The notes under the pieces were generated by a model. It was not told the DNA's origin. It did no database searches and saw only the letters and a program-made list of their open reading frames with translations. Of a stretch of DNA of 64,000 nt, positions 24,382 to 36,319 are shown in pieces (positions within the stretch are counted from its first letter, which is position 1; every line of letters starts with the position of its first letter). The DNA comes from Engraulis encrasicolus (lineage: Eukaryota; Chordata; Actinopteri; Clupeiformes; Engraulidae). The stretch lies in NCBI RefSeq assembly GCF_034702125.1, contig NC_085866.1, forward strand, positions 10,421,842 to 10,485,841, written 5' to 3'. The position numbers and the translations under genes were made by a program.

Positions 24382-24765
24382 TTTGTGTCCTATGAGCGAC
24401 TTGCCTTACCTGACAGAGGACAAGTAGAAGACTGCCCTAAACCTCCTGCAGAATGGTCCTTGAAGTAGTTTGTGTCCTATGAAAAACTGAAGTAATGGTG
24501 AGGCAAGATGGGATTATATACAGTAGATACAGATATCTGGGGCCACGTTACAGAAAAAAGGGAAGTAACTTTATACTGAAACGGCTACTTGCTCTTCTAT
24601 CTTGAAGGTAGAGTACCGGTATGTATTTTTTTTTATATTAAGCTCAAATCACGTAACGACGTCTGTTTGACTTTTAAATTGAGAAAATTGAAAAGTAATA
24701 CATGTACATGTATATTAATCTGTACTAAATGCTCATTAGGCCTATCTCTGTCAATACAATTGTTC

Positions 24766-24771
24766 AATAAA
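24766..24771 (+). terminator. Possible properdin poly(A) signal
   Basis: AATAAA about 385 bp after the stop codon, in an AT-rich context. No better placed signal was seen earlier. Confidence 0.45.
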
Positions 24772-25176
24772 CACAAATGCTACTTAAACATCAGCTGATA
24801 CATGGATTTTTTGGTGAAAAGTTACCTCTTTTTTTTGTTAAAAAAAAAAAAAAAACTTTTTCACATTTCCGTTGGTTTTTCACACTTCCGTTGAAGGAGA
24901 AGTAATTGTCATACAAGTAGACACGCCAGACACGACTACAGGGGCCTACTGCCTCTATAATATTATACTAGGAGAGAGTAGACATGGCTAGTGATGTCCA
25001 GAGGAGGTTTTGTGCTGTATTGGTCATGGACGTTTCAAGCTAATACAGATTGATAAACACCAAAATGTGCTCATGGATCATAATATTTATATTGCACAGG
25101 TAGGCCTACAGGGGCGGATAGATAAACCTGGACGCCATGAAATATTACAGATTTAGCTGGGCAATATTATGTAACT

Positions 25177-25438
25177 ATACTGCCCTACAAAGCAAAAAGG
25201 CAGTAACTGCATTGCTGTTTAAAATTAGTTACTATGACTTTAATGCCATATAAAACAAATTCTAAAGTTAAAAAAATTATTAATCTTCAAAGAAAGTGGT
25301 AATATAAAGTAACAAAACTGTCACATGTCAATAATCTCCCAAAAAACACTTATACTGGATTGCAGTATCATTTTAAAATCAACGGACTCAGTTCTGAGCT
25401 CTGCACAGTTACTGCCTTTTTGCTTTGTAGGGCAGTAT
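25177..25438. mobile_element. Tc1/mariner-type MITE
   Basis: Inverted ends of more than 30 bp (ACTGCCCTACAAAGCAAAAA and its complement), flanked by TA. About 260 bp, no ORF. Confidence 0.8.
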
Positions 25439-25580
25439 AACCTAATAGGTTTTCAAGGGCACAGTGTCAGTGCCAGGCCCTCACCCCGCAAAGGCAATGA
25501 AAGCGCCAGGGTATGACTGCTAAAAGCAGGATACAAGCATTCCAATTAGCTGATGATGCCTAACGCCTGTGATACATGGC

Positions 25581-26133
25581 TGTAGGGTATTTTCGTAATT
25601 CTTAACTAAAATCTTCAAAGGTTGGAGCTTTGTGGCTGACGCGTGATCCAGGATCCAAAAAGAAAAGAAGTCTTCCACCGAAATCACGTTTAGTATATTT
25701 ATTGTAAAACATAAAAGACAACCGAGTACAAATGAAAATATACTTTCTAAACTTTTTAATCTCTAAATCTAAACCTATGAGGCTCCACATATCAAGCATG
25801 GCACGGGCATGTCACGACATGACACGGTCAGAAAACCGTGAGGCACCAACCTTCCCCCAGCCGTGTCGATCCAAGAATGGCTACTGAGCTGGGCATCTCG
25901 CGCACAATTCCAAAGTCATTAAATGCGCGCTACGTAACCTCCAGTAAATATTTAAATCCACATTTTAACCATGTACATATGTTTTTAATCTAAATTATTA
26001 CTATCAATCATGAATTAAATATAATATCAAATATCTTATCAATAAGAAATAATAACATGAAATATCAATATAAAATACACAAAATATGGGGCAAATTCAA
26101 AATTAAGCATGAAATAGGCATCTGGCGCCTACA
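25581..26133 (-). repeat. BEL 3' LTR
   Basis: 553 bp, TGTAGGG...GCCTACA on the plus strand. Uninterrupted partner of 33779-34742. Confidence 0.9.
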
Positions 26134-26578
26134 TTACCGGGCCCTAATTGTTCTAATAACAAAGTAACATAGGACAATTACCACACTTCTTCTTCTTAAA
26201 TAAAATATGAATCATATACACAATCAGGAAATATGCAAAATACTGTGCATAATCAGAATACTATGAATGAAATACACTTAAGTGTCCATTGTCCAAAACT
26301 TTCAAGGATATAGAGTCCATAATCGCTCCATCTGCAATCAAGAAAGAAAAGAAAGAGAGAAAAGAGGTAGAGAAGTAAAGAGAGAATAGAGCCAGAGGTC
26401 GCTAGTACATAGCTCATCGATGGGGCTTAGCCTTTACCACTAGCCCAGTCAGACTCCACAAGCAGACAGATCTTCGTAATGGGTCTGTCTAAGACGCTAG
26501 CCTTCGTCTTCAACTTGACTCTGCGGACCAGACCGTTCTTGTCTGGAACTGCTTCAATGATCTTGCCCATACTCCAGG

Positions 26579-27247
26579 GGCCTCATTTATCATCAGTTCG
26601 TAGAATGTCTTCTAAAGTGTGTCTTACGAGTGAAATTTAGAATGTTCGCAAGTACAGAAAAATCGGGATTTATGAAACGTGCGTTGGCTGTTCCTACGCA
26701 CACGTCTGCATGATAAAGACCCACACCTTCCAAATCACTGTGCACGCGCGCATTCGGGGTAATTTGCATCCCGAAACGCCTCCAAGTAACCATATATGGT
26801 ATTAAAATATATTCAAATGCCATGTGAATTTGAAGGCGCCACCCTGTTTGGACACACATGAACACACGCGGACACACGCGCCAGTCGAAGCGCTGGCGGG
26901 AAGTGTGGAGATAGAAACATTTCCGCAGCAGAAGTGGAGGTGCTTTCGACAGGAGGAGGACAGTGTTTCAAAATAAGTAAAAGAAGGAGACACACATGGA
27001 CGAAAACACTGTAAAATAGCACACTGTCATACTCCATTGTCATTCAAAGCAAACTGTACCTGGCACGGTCAATATTATTTGCAATTTCGTGTTTCTTCCA
27101 CTCGCACGCGTGGTCTGAGGTGTGCGTAGATTTAGGCACATTTCTACGTTCAAGTACATGTTCATAAATCCCATACTTTGCTCAGGAATGATCGCACGCA
27201 CGCTTTACGCACAGATCTGTGCCTAAGAACGCTTGATAAATGAGGCC
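26579..27247. mobile_element. 669-bp MITE inside BEL integrase
   Basis: The ends GGCCTCATTTATCA and TGATAAATGAGGCC are perfect inverted repeats. CCAGG flanks both sides (5-bp duplication). It separates integrase residues readable on either side. Confidence 0.8.
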
Positions 27248-28823
27248 CCAGGAGTTTCTCGGCGCACAGTCATCGACGAGAAGAACGACGTCTCCTTCAG
27301 CAAAGTTCCTGGATGCTGTGGCCCAGCGCTGGCGCTCCTGTAGTTGAGGTAGATACTCCTTCGTCCATCTCTTCCAAAACAAGTTGGACAGGTGTTGTAC
27401 CTGTTTCCACCTGCGCCTTGAGTAGAGGTCGTCCTGGTCAAACAACCCCGGAGGCAATGAGGGTTTCGTTTTCAGCAGCAGTAAATGATTAGGCGTCAGA
27501 GCCTCTAAATCATTCGGATCGTTGGACGCCCTTGTGATCGGACGGCCGTTGATGATCGACTCTGCCTCGCACAGGACTGTATGAAGGCCTTCCTCATCAA
27601 GGATTTGTTCTCTCACAGTTGAATTCAGCACTTTCCGGATTGATCGTATCAACCTCTCCCATGCTCCGCCGTGATGCGATGCGGTGGGAGGGTTGAACGT
27701 CCACTTGATCCCATGCTGGAGGAACAGATGCTGAAACGGTGAGGAGTTCCAGTCAGCAATAGCTTCCTTCAGCTCACGATTGGCAGCAACGAAATTCGTC
27801 CCGTTATCGGAGCGAATCTCTTTCACTTGTCCTCTGCGTGATATGAAGCGCCGGATCGCATTAATGCACGAGTCAGTGTCCAATGACGAGGCCACCTCAA
27901 TGTGCACTGCGCAAACGGTCAAACAAGTGAATATGACTCCGTATTTCTTTAAGATGGTTCTTCCACGCTTGACCTCCAGTGGTCCGAAATAATCCACACC
28001 AACTCGAGTGAAAGGTGGGTCATCTGGGCTCACTCGATCTTGAGGAAGATCAGCCATGAGTTGGCTTCCAATCTTTCCGTGCAAGCGGTGACACGTCACA
28101 CACTTCCCGGTTGCTTTCCTAATTGCTCTGTTGGCGCTTGGAATCCAAAATCTTTGGTGCAGCTCAGAGAGCATGTGATTGCGCCCTCCATGCCCAGTCT
28201 TAAAGTGAATCTGTCGGAGGAGTAACGTTGTTATGTGAAAGTCTTTGGACAGAATGACTGGCTGCTTGCTACTTTCTGGCATAGCTGCCCGACTGAGTCT
28301 TCCGCCTACTCGCAACAGGTCATCTTGAAGTACTGGGTTTAGCTTGAACAAGTGACTACTGCGCTTCACACTCTGACCTTTGTGCAAAGCCGCAAACTCC
28401 TCTGAGTATTTCTCTTTCTGGCAGAATCTGATTATGTCAAGTTCTGCTTGATCCAGGTCTTCCACTGAAAGTTGAGTAGGTCTAATGCTGGCCTTGAAGT
28501 TGTCAATCTCGTTTTGGATCTGCTGTTCACTTTGAACTGCACTGTCCTCGGTGTTGGCTGCACGCAGCTCTTTGCGTTTTTGACAGAGGCTTCGCAGTAT
28601 GGCCTTTAACTTCAGGAACCACGCCGTGGCTCTTTTCAATCTGATCCAGGATGAAAAGTAGTTGATCAGTGTTTTGAATGGAGAGACAAACTCTTCCACT
28701 TCCACTCGATTCACTGTAACCTTTTTGATCTCAGGATCATCTGACGTAAGTTGTGTATGGCTCAATGGAGTGTTGGGCCAACTCTCTTCAGGACCGTGGA
28801 GAAACTCAGGTCCAGTCACCCAT

Positions 28824-29118
28824 ATAAAGGACTTTTTTTAGGAAAAGCACAAAAACACAACAAATACCTCTTAATGTATGTCCTCTACAAGTCTTCTGTT
28901 GTCCAGTCTTGCACTTTAAATGTCTGTATGAGCACTGTCTATGTCCATACTGTCTTAAGTCCATGTATAAGTACTGTCTATGTCTATACTGTCTATGTCC
29001 TTACCTTAATTAGTCTATGTCTGTATGGGAAAGCAAGAAATGTAATTTCAAATTCTTTGTATGACCAGTGCATGTAAAGAAATTGACAATAAAACCTACT
29101 TGACTTGACTTGACTTGA
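28824..29118 (+). mobile_element. Truncated LINE 3' end inside BEL pol
   Basis: 295 bp with CTGTCTATGTC-rich repeats, GACAATAAAACCTACTTGAC and a tandem ACTTG tail, typical of Rex1-type 3' ends. CCAT flanks both sides. It is inserted between RNase H and integrase. Confidence 0.75.
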
Positions 29119-31202
29119 CCATGTGGTGTTCTTCAGGAATTGATCCACTCTTTGCCCTCTAGAGGCGCAGTCAGCTGGATTCACATAGGTGCTGACATGT
29201 CTCCACTGCTCCACGTCAGAGTTCTTAAGGATGGCAGAAACTCTGTTTGCCACAAACGTGCGGAAACGTGTGGTCTCATTCTGTAGATACCGGAGTACCA
29301 CCGTACTGTCTGTCCAAAAAATTGATTCTGCAAGCTCCAGTTGTAGCTCTCTTCTCAGGACACCATCCATCTTAATGGCCACCGTAGCTGCGATCAGTTC
29401 CATCCGGGGAATGGTAGGAGGCCTGAGAGGCGATACCCTGGACTTGCCCATCATGAATGCGCAGTGTGTCTCGTTGTCTGCGTTGCGCAGGAGAAGGTAG
29501 CTGACTGACCCGTACGCATCCTCACTCGCGTCCGCAAAGTGATGTAACTGCGCAAATGCGCAACTTCCAAATTCTTCAGGCTTGAGACATCTGGCCACTG
29601 AGAAGTGCTCCAAGGCAGGAAGACAGGCTAGCCAGTCCGTCCACTGCTTCTTCACACGCTCAGGTAAGTCGTCGTCCCATCCAATCTTCAATCTGCATAG
29701 TTCTTGCAGGATGGCTTTCGCTGTCAAGACTACGGGTGACAAAATTCCTAATGGATAGTAGACCGAACCAATGACTGAGAGAAGTCCTCTCCTGGTGAAT
29801 GGGCGATCTCTTACGGTGATCTTGACTTTGAATGTGTCTGACTCAACACACCAGTTAAGACCGAGAGCCCTCTCCAGAGGTAGCTCGTCACGATCCAGAT
29901 CCAATGTTTTCATTTCTATTGCCAATTCAGACTTGGGGATAGAGTCAAGCACTTTCCGTCGGTTGCTCACCCATTTGGTGAGACGGAAGCCTCCTTTGGC
30001 ACAGATCTTCATGAGGTCTTGACACATGGATACAGCTGCCTCTTCTGTAGCGACAGACTTGAGGCAGTCGTCTACGTAGAAGTTCTGTAGGACGGTCTGA
30101 ACCACTTCAGGTCTGAACTGCCGACTCTGATCTCCAGCACAACGCCTCAATGCGAAGCTGGCGCCTCGGTGAGGATGTGGCCCCAAATAGGTGCACGGTC
30201 ATCTTGTGCTCTGTCAGCGCCTGGTTGCAGTTACCGTCTGTCCACCAGAGGAACCTAAGCAGATCAGAGTCTTCCGCAGACACCTTAACTTGGTGGAACA
30301 TCGCTTCCACGTCGGCCATGATCGCAACAGGCTCTTTTCTGAATCGTATCACTACACCAATCAGACTGCTGGTCAAGTCTGGACCCTGAAGGAGTTGGTC
30401 ATTCAGGGATGTGCCTTGATACGACGCTGCACAATCGAACACAACCCTTAGCTTCAGTTTGACTGGGTGGTATACGGCGTGGTGTGGTATATACTACACC
30501 CTCCCTTCCTTGTGCTTCAGCTCCTCCTCTGAAAGTTGCACCGCATAGCCTTTCTTTAGCAGGTCTTCCATGAACGCGGTATACTCCTGTCTGTAGCTGT
30601 CATTCCTGAGAAACTTCCGCTTTAGGTTTTGTGCTCGCTGCTCAGCAACTGGTCGATTGTTCGGCATATGAACCAATCTGTTCTTGAGGGGTAGACATAA
30701 GGAGTAGTGACCATCAATCAGTGCAGCGGATTCCGTGACCATGACCATGAACTGGTGGTCTTCCCTGGACATCTCCACTTCTTCATGTTTCCACTTTCCG
30801 GAAAATCCACCTTGAACTGTTGCAACCACAGGTTCTCCAAACTGCTGACTGATATTCGGTTTGCTGTTTTCCTCTTTGGCCCTCCTTTGTCTTCCTGGCT
30901 GTTTGATTCCCTCAAAGGTCCGTTCACGGTCAAACCTAGCTTCGTAAGCACCGTGTATGGGCCGTTGTCAACACTGCTCACCAGCTCCCAAGGCTCCATA
31001 GCTTTGGGTACATTTGCTCCTATGAGCAATCCGATGTCGGCTTCAATGTGAGGTAAGTGTATTCCTTTGAGGTAGGTCCACCTTTCTAGATCCTTTTGTT
31101 TTGGTATATTTTCTTTTCCCACAGGTATGGACTTCTGCGAGAAGACATCTGGGAGATCGATGAACTCCTCTCCGGACAAACTGCTGACTTCCAAGCCTGA
31201 CA

Positions 31203-33589
31203 CTACGTAAGAACAGGTTTCTCTGCGTTCATGGTTCTCAGCAGTATGTCGGTCTTTCTTCCAGTGAGCTTTAATTCCTTCATCAACGCCTCGCTACAGA
31301 ATGTGGCCGAGCTTCCTGGGTCCAAGAAGGCGTACGTCTGCACCACTGTGTTTCTCCTCTTGGCTTTGACCTGGACAGGAACGATCGCCAGCGTGCAGTC
31401 TTCTTCCCCGGCCCCAGTCGACTCACCACCCTCGGACTCTGCAGCAATGAAGGCACTGAGGATAGCTTGTGTTTCACAACTCTGTGTCTCCTTTTCTGTT
31501 TCAGCAACGGTGTCCTTTTTCTTGATGTGCAGCAACGATGGATGCGTTAGTGAACACACCTGGCAGGTGACTTTTGCCTTGCAGGACTTACTCATGTGAC
31601 CTTGCTTTAAGCAGCCAAAACAACATCCTTTGCTCTTCAGGAAGTCGATCTTCTCGTTGTGTGGCTTGCCTTTCAGTTTAGTACACGAGTCCAAGTTGTG
31701 CTCACCGTCACAGAAGAGACACGTCTTTGTTGCACTCCTTTCTGAATTTGTATTCTCCTTTGGCTTTGTGTTTGCCTCCTGTTTGTCCAACTTTTTAGCA
31801 CTTGTAGTGAATGACTTCTTAATCATGTTTTTCCTCTGTTCTTTGCTATTGTTTTGCTTGGGTGTAGGTGCTTTAGCTTTTGTGCTATCCTTTATGTCTC
31901 CAAAGATTGGGTGCAGTGCAATTTTGGCTTGCTTGTTGATAAACTCGACCAAGTCTTTGAATTTGATTCTCTTGTCAGGTTGCTCTTGCACTCCAAATGC
32001 AACACCTCTCCACCTTTCACGTAGCTTGTAAGGAAGCTTCAAAACAATGGCCTTCAAATTCGCAACATTATCAAGCTCCTCCATGTAGCTTACCTCCGTC
32101 ATGGTGTTGAGGCATGCTGTCAGAAAGAGTGAGAAAGCGTTCAGTGATTCAGCATCCTCTGGCTTGATAGGCGTCCAGTTTGTCACTTTGTTCATGTAGG
32201 CTACAGCAATCTTGTAATCGTTGCCGAAGTGTTCTTTTAGCAACCTCTTTGCTTTCTGGTAGCCTTCCTCTGGCTTCATATGAAGGCAGCTCTTTATCAG
32301 CTCTTTAGGCTGTCCACTTGTAAATTGCTCTAAAAAGTAGAGACGATCCTTGGGGCTTTCAGTGCGTGATTCTACGCCATGCTCAAATGCTCTTACAAAC
32401 GTGTTGTAATCAAGGGGGTCACCATTGAAGGTGGGAATGTCTAATGGTGGCAGGGTCATCATTTTCTGTTGCTTCACCATCAACTCGGTTATTGTATTCT
32501 GACGAGTCATAACATTGCAGAGTGTTTCAACTGCATGGTCATCTGCTACAGGTGTAGTTGTAAGCTGCCGTGTGCCAGTAAGCTGAGGCCGCTGTGCACC
32601 AATGGACTGAATCTGTGGTGCAGCTATAGGCAGAGGCGGCCGCACACCAATGGATTGAATCTGCTGTATAGCATTGGGCTGAGGCTGCATTGGCATGAAT
32701 TGACCATGTGTACTTGTATTGTCAGTGACTGGATTTTGACTTACAGGTGGTTGAATACATCCAGACCCAATTGCCATTGAATGACGTGATGAATGGCGTG
32801 ATGCATGGCTCACTTGAGAAGAGCATTCATTTTCATAATTTTTCAAAACTTGTATTTTTGCATCCGAAGCTGCAATGAGCGTTTGCAAATCCAACTGTTC
32901 TTTTTTAGCTTTTATTTCAGCCTCCTGTCGTTTTAATTCAGCTTCTAATTGTTCCCTTTTAGCTTGTAATTCAGCTTCTTGAAACTGTAAATCTTGTTTT
33001 GTTGCAAAGCTGTTGTCTCTGCGAGCAATGTGGCTTTCTCCATCTCTGCTTTGAGCCTAAGCTTTGAGGAAGTGGTGGATACTTTACTTCCAACTACTGT
33101 CTCGCGCCCTCTACTCCTCCTGCTCGAGGTAACGGATAGAGCAGATGCACTGTCTGAAGGGTTAATTTCAGCGTCATAGCGTCTTGCTTGTTCAGCGCGA
33201 GCTGCGGCCGCTTTGATCCACGTTTCAACATGTTCAATGAAGCCCTGCATTCGGCTCGCATTTGGGTTAAACCACACATTTTGGTCCCTCTCAAAATCCT
33301 CCTCATCCATTAATTGTTTAAGACCATCATTTATCTTACAAAACTCTTCAAACGATTCTTGAAAGTCCACACGCAATTTCTGTTTAACTGTGTTCACGTT
33401 ATCATCAAACTCCATCAGCGTTTCCATCTGGTTAACTTGGCTAGTTAGATGTCCTAGCTTAGCTTTCCTCGACTGCGTTAAGCGGTGTCGCTTATCTTCA
33501 ACAGCTTTATCAGTCATTTTCGGTTCTCTTTTTCCACTAGTTAATTCTTCAGTAACTTGTTCCATAATGGCAAAATTCCGAAATAGCAA
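31203..33589 (-). pseudogene. BEL gag and protease
   Basis: From the ATG at 33589 a coiled-coil-rich N-terminus runs to about 33000, where a one-base shift moves the frame. The main frame (32894-31203) contains the capsid region (LPPLDIPTFNGDPLDYNTFV) and linked CCHC-type knuckles (CLFCDGEHNLDSC, CCFGCLKQGHMSKSC). It then has an aspartic protease core (FLDPGSSATFCSE, in which the usual D-x-G-S is DPGS). Gag packages element RNA and the protease cleaves the polyprotein. Confidence 0.85.
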
Positions 33590-33778
33590 ACAGTTTGCAG
33601 CTTTCCAGAATGAGCATCCACTTGTCTCGTGGTTAGTTAGTTACCTTCCATCCATGTGTTCACGCACGGCAAACTTCTGACCTTGATAAGCGTTGTCCAC
33701 GGCTTCCACTGTTTCCACGAGTCCTTTGTTCTTTTCTTTTCCTTTTCCACACGAAGCAGAAGGTTTTCTGACTAAAGA

Positions 33779-34742
33779 TGTAGGGTATTTTCGTAATTCT
33801 TAACTAAAATCTTCAAAGGTTGGAGCTTTGTGGCTGACGCGTGTTCCAGGATCCAAAAAGAAAAGAAGTCTTCCACCGAAATCACGTTTAGTATATTTAT
33901 TGTAAAACATAAAAGACAAAATAAACGAGTACAAATGAAAATAGACTTTCTAAACTTTTAAATCTCTAAATCTAAACCTATGAGGCTCCACATATCAAGC
34001 ATGGCACGGGCATGTCACGACATGACACGGTCAGAAAACCGTGAGGCACCAACCTTCCTCCAGCCGTGTCGATCCAAGAATGGCTACTGAGCTGGGCATC
34101 TCGCGCACAATTCCAAAGTCATTAAATGCGCGCTACGTAACCTGCAGTAAATATTTAAATCCACATTTTAACCATGTACATATGTTTTTAATCTAAATTA
34201 TTACTATTAGGGATGCACGATGTATCGGCCAGATGTATCGGTATCGGCCGATATCGGCCGATATTCAACACATCGGACATCGGTCTGATGGGTAAAACTG
34301 GGCCGATGTTAACGCCGATGTTTTTTTATATGTTACGGTTCTAAAAGAATGGACTTGACGATGACTTTCACTGTTTGTCTTCTATTTTGTCTCTATTTTT
34401 TATCTAATTATCACAGGGAGTTAAAAAGTGTTTTTGGAAATAAGACGACATTCAAAAATTATGTTTGTTTGCATCATTGTCATCTCTTTTTTTTTTTAAA
34501 AGAAAGAAAAACATCGGTATCGGTTAATATCGGTCATCCGCCAAAACCGCAATATCATAATCGGATATCGGTATCGGCCGAAATTTTTGACATCGTGCAT
34601 CCCTAATTACTATCAATCATGAATTAAATATAATATCAAATATCTTATCAATAAGAAATAATAACATGAAATATCAATATAAAATACACAAAATATGGGG
34701 CAAATTCAAAATTAAGCATGAAATAGGCATCTGGCGCCTACA
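33779..34742 (-). repeat. BEL 5' LTR with hAT insertion
   Basis: Same LTR, extended by the 398-bp hAT MITE and its 8-bp target duplication at about position 430. Confidence 0.9.
34208..34605. mobile_element. hAT MITE inside the BEL LTR
   Basis: The ends TAGGGATGCACGAT and ATCGTGCATCCCTA are perfect inverted repeats, with an exact 8-bp duplication ATTACTAT. Subterminal TATCGGCCGATATCGG blocks. Confidence 0.88.
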
Positions 34743-35560
34743 ATGGGCGCTACCAACGCGGTAGAAGCGTGGATTTCCATTATTTTCCGTTGGGACACGG
34801 CAGCGAGGCGAGAGGAGGTGACGTAGGGAAACGAGGGTGGCGGGCGGTGGGCGAGCGAGGCGATAAAGTTCAGCTTGGCTGAAAAATTTAGCGACACCGC
34901 GAAGCGTTAACCAATGGGAGAGCTTTCAACGCCGTGACGTCACGTGCATCACCAGCAGTACTGAGATATTTAAAAATGGAGGCTGTTTTGATTTCGTTGG
35001 TGTCAAATCTGCCAATAGTTTTTCACTGATGGTTTTAAAATAAATGACAATTGGGTGAAGGTGACCAATATATTCGCTCCTGTTTCATCATTTTTATTTG
35101 TACATACAGTGTTTGTGATTGAAGAGAGACGGTTGTTTGACCACAGCATTTGCTAAGCTAAGCTAATTTGACTGGGAAACGATGCTACGTCACCACGCGA
35201 GGCGAGCGAGCAGGTTGAGGGCGTGTGGAATATGCGTACATGTATCACAGCCGTCAGTTTCTTAGGGGCGCAACCACCATTCCGACATACCGCCATTCCG
35301 ACAGTATTTGATTGCCAAGAACTTAAAGGTGCGTGAACAATGTTCTAACGCAATTGACATTTGCAACAATGTTGCTACATGAGCGGAAGTGGAGAGAGTG
35401 ACAGCGCAATTACAGGATTAGTGTATAGAGCTGACCCCGTGCAAACACCACAAAAAGAGAGAGGACAACGCCCCGTTAGGAGACCGTATTTGAGCACACT
35501 CCTTTGCATTGAATGGGCCGAGTTTGACATGGCTTTCTCTCTATACGATTATTTACCTGT
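34743..35560. other. No gene seen
   Basis: GC-rich at first (GGCGAGCGAGGCGA repeats at 34850 and 35200), then AT-rich. No convincing ORF, and repeat boundaries are not resolved. Confidence 0.3.
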
Positions 35561-36319
35561 ACACTTGCATCCATCAATAGGCTCATACGACTTGATGCAT
35601 GATCGACGTTGCGAACAACGTTGTGAGACAGAACTTGTTAGGGGTGGTATTAAACACAGCACATTTAAAGTCAGCCACAAAATACACAACACGATGAGCT
35701 CGCACCAGTTTGATCTACAAACACACCACGTGTGAGGTGTGGGGGACAAGTGGAGAGGAGGAGCTGAAGTGGGGAGCAGTGTAGGGGTGTGAGACAAGGC
35801 GCATATAAACACGTGAGTGAGTTGCTGACCAACCAGTTCATGGGCGTGTGACCTCGGAGCCGGTCTGCAGACGAGCATCAACGGGGATAAGCAACTGTGG
35901 GGGTTGCTAGGTCCGTCTGCAGTCGCATTCATCCCGCGAGAGTTTGACACCATGTGACATGTCATCTGGTCGGCGCAAGTTGGACAGGAAATCTAACCAT
36001 CATGCAACATTTTCATCCAAAATTCATTGCTGTCTAAGGTGCCGTTTCCACGTAGCTGGATATTTTTATATGTGGATATTTTTTTCTCCTGCTTGTATTG
36101 GTTTTGCATTGGTTTTGGCCTTCCGTTTCCACGTAGCAGATATTTAAAAATCCAGGTGAAGGAGAAAAAAATAGCAGGAGAAAAAAATATCCTTTTTAGG
36201 GGTCTGAAACGCATTTGTTACAATGGAGGATTTTTTTTATCCACATGTTGCGTTCCACCTAGCAGGAGAAAAAAATACCCTGCTAAAAAAATATCCTGCT
36301 ACGTGGAAACAGCACCTAA
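35561..36319 (+). repeat. Sibling copy of the fold-back element's middle part
   Basis: 35561-36034 aligns with 40340-40635 followed by 48785-48990 (GAACTTGTT, GAGCTCGCACC, ACACACCACGTGTGAGG, CCAACCAGTTCATGGGCG, GGAAATCTAACC). It is the uninterrupted version of the gypsy insertion site. The arms seen at 40080 and 49430 are absent here. Confidence 0.75.
36038..36316. mobile_element. MITE with TAA target duplication
   Basis: The ends are GGTGCCGTTTCCACGTAG and CTACGTGGAAACAGCACC, flanked by TAA on both sides (PIF/Harbinger-like). The interior is full of GATATTTTTT and GGAGAAAAAAATA. Confidence 0.75.

Larger units (their letters stand above)
26427..31203 (-). pseudogene. BEL pol: protease end, RT, RNase H, integrase
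   Basis: Reading right to left, 31203-30718 holds a post-protease region. 30829-30107 holds the RT fingers with [10 protein letters not shown] and RVVFDCAAS. 30186-28993 holds the RT active site NFYVDD, then the connection and RNase H region (HHFADASEDAYG, FWTDSTVVLRYL). 28819-27247 holds the integrase with zinc-binding H/C residues (HFKTGHGGRNHM, CVTCHRLHG) and the catalytic triad in GVDYFGP, RSDNGTNF and GGAWERLIRS. The C-terminus resumes after the MITE at 26578 and stops at 26427. Lesions: frameshifts near 30165 and 30770-30830, a TAG replacing an expected tryptophan codon near 30490, and two inserted elements. Confidence 0.88.
25581..34742 (-). mobile_element. BEL/Pao LTR retrotransposon with nested insertions
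   Basis: Flanked by LTRs at 25581-26133 and 33779-34742 (TG...CA ends) that differ at about six positions over 550 bp once an insertion is removed. Gag, protease, reverse transcriptase, RNase H and integrase lie on the minus strand in standard BEL order. Flanking ATGGC and ATGGG suggest a 5-bp duplication with one mismatch. Frameshifts, a stop and three later insertions (26579-27247, 28824-29118, 34208-34605) make it non-autonomous. Confidence 0.92.

Noticed and set aside
35549..35965. 138-codon minus ORF partly mirrored at 40403-40648
   Set aside because: The similarity comes from the repeat itself. The frames diverge and the peptide shows no domain.
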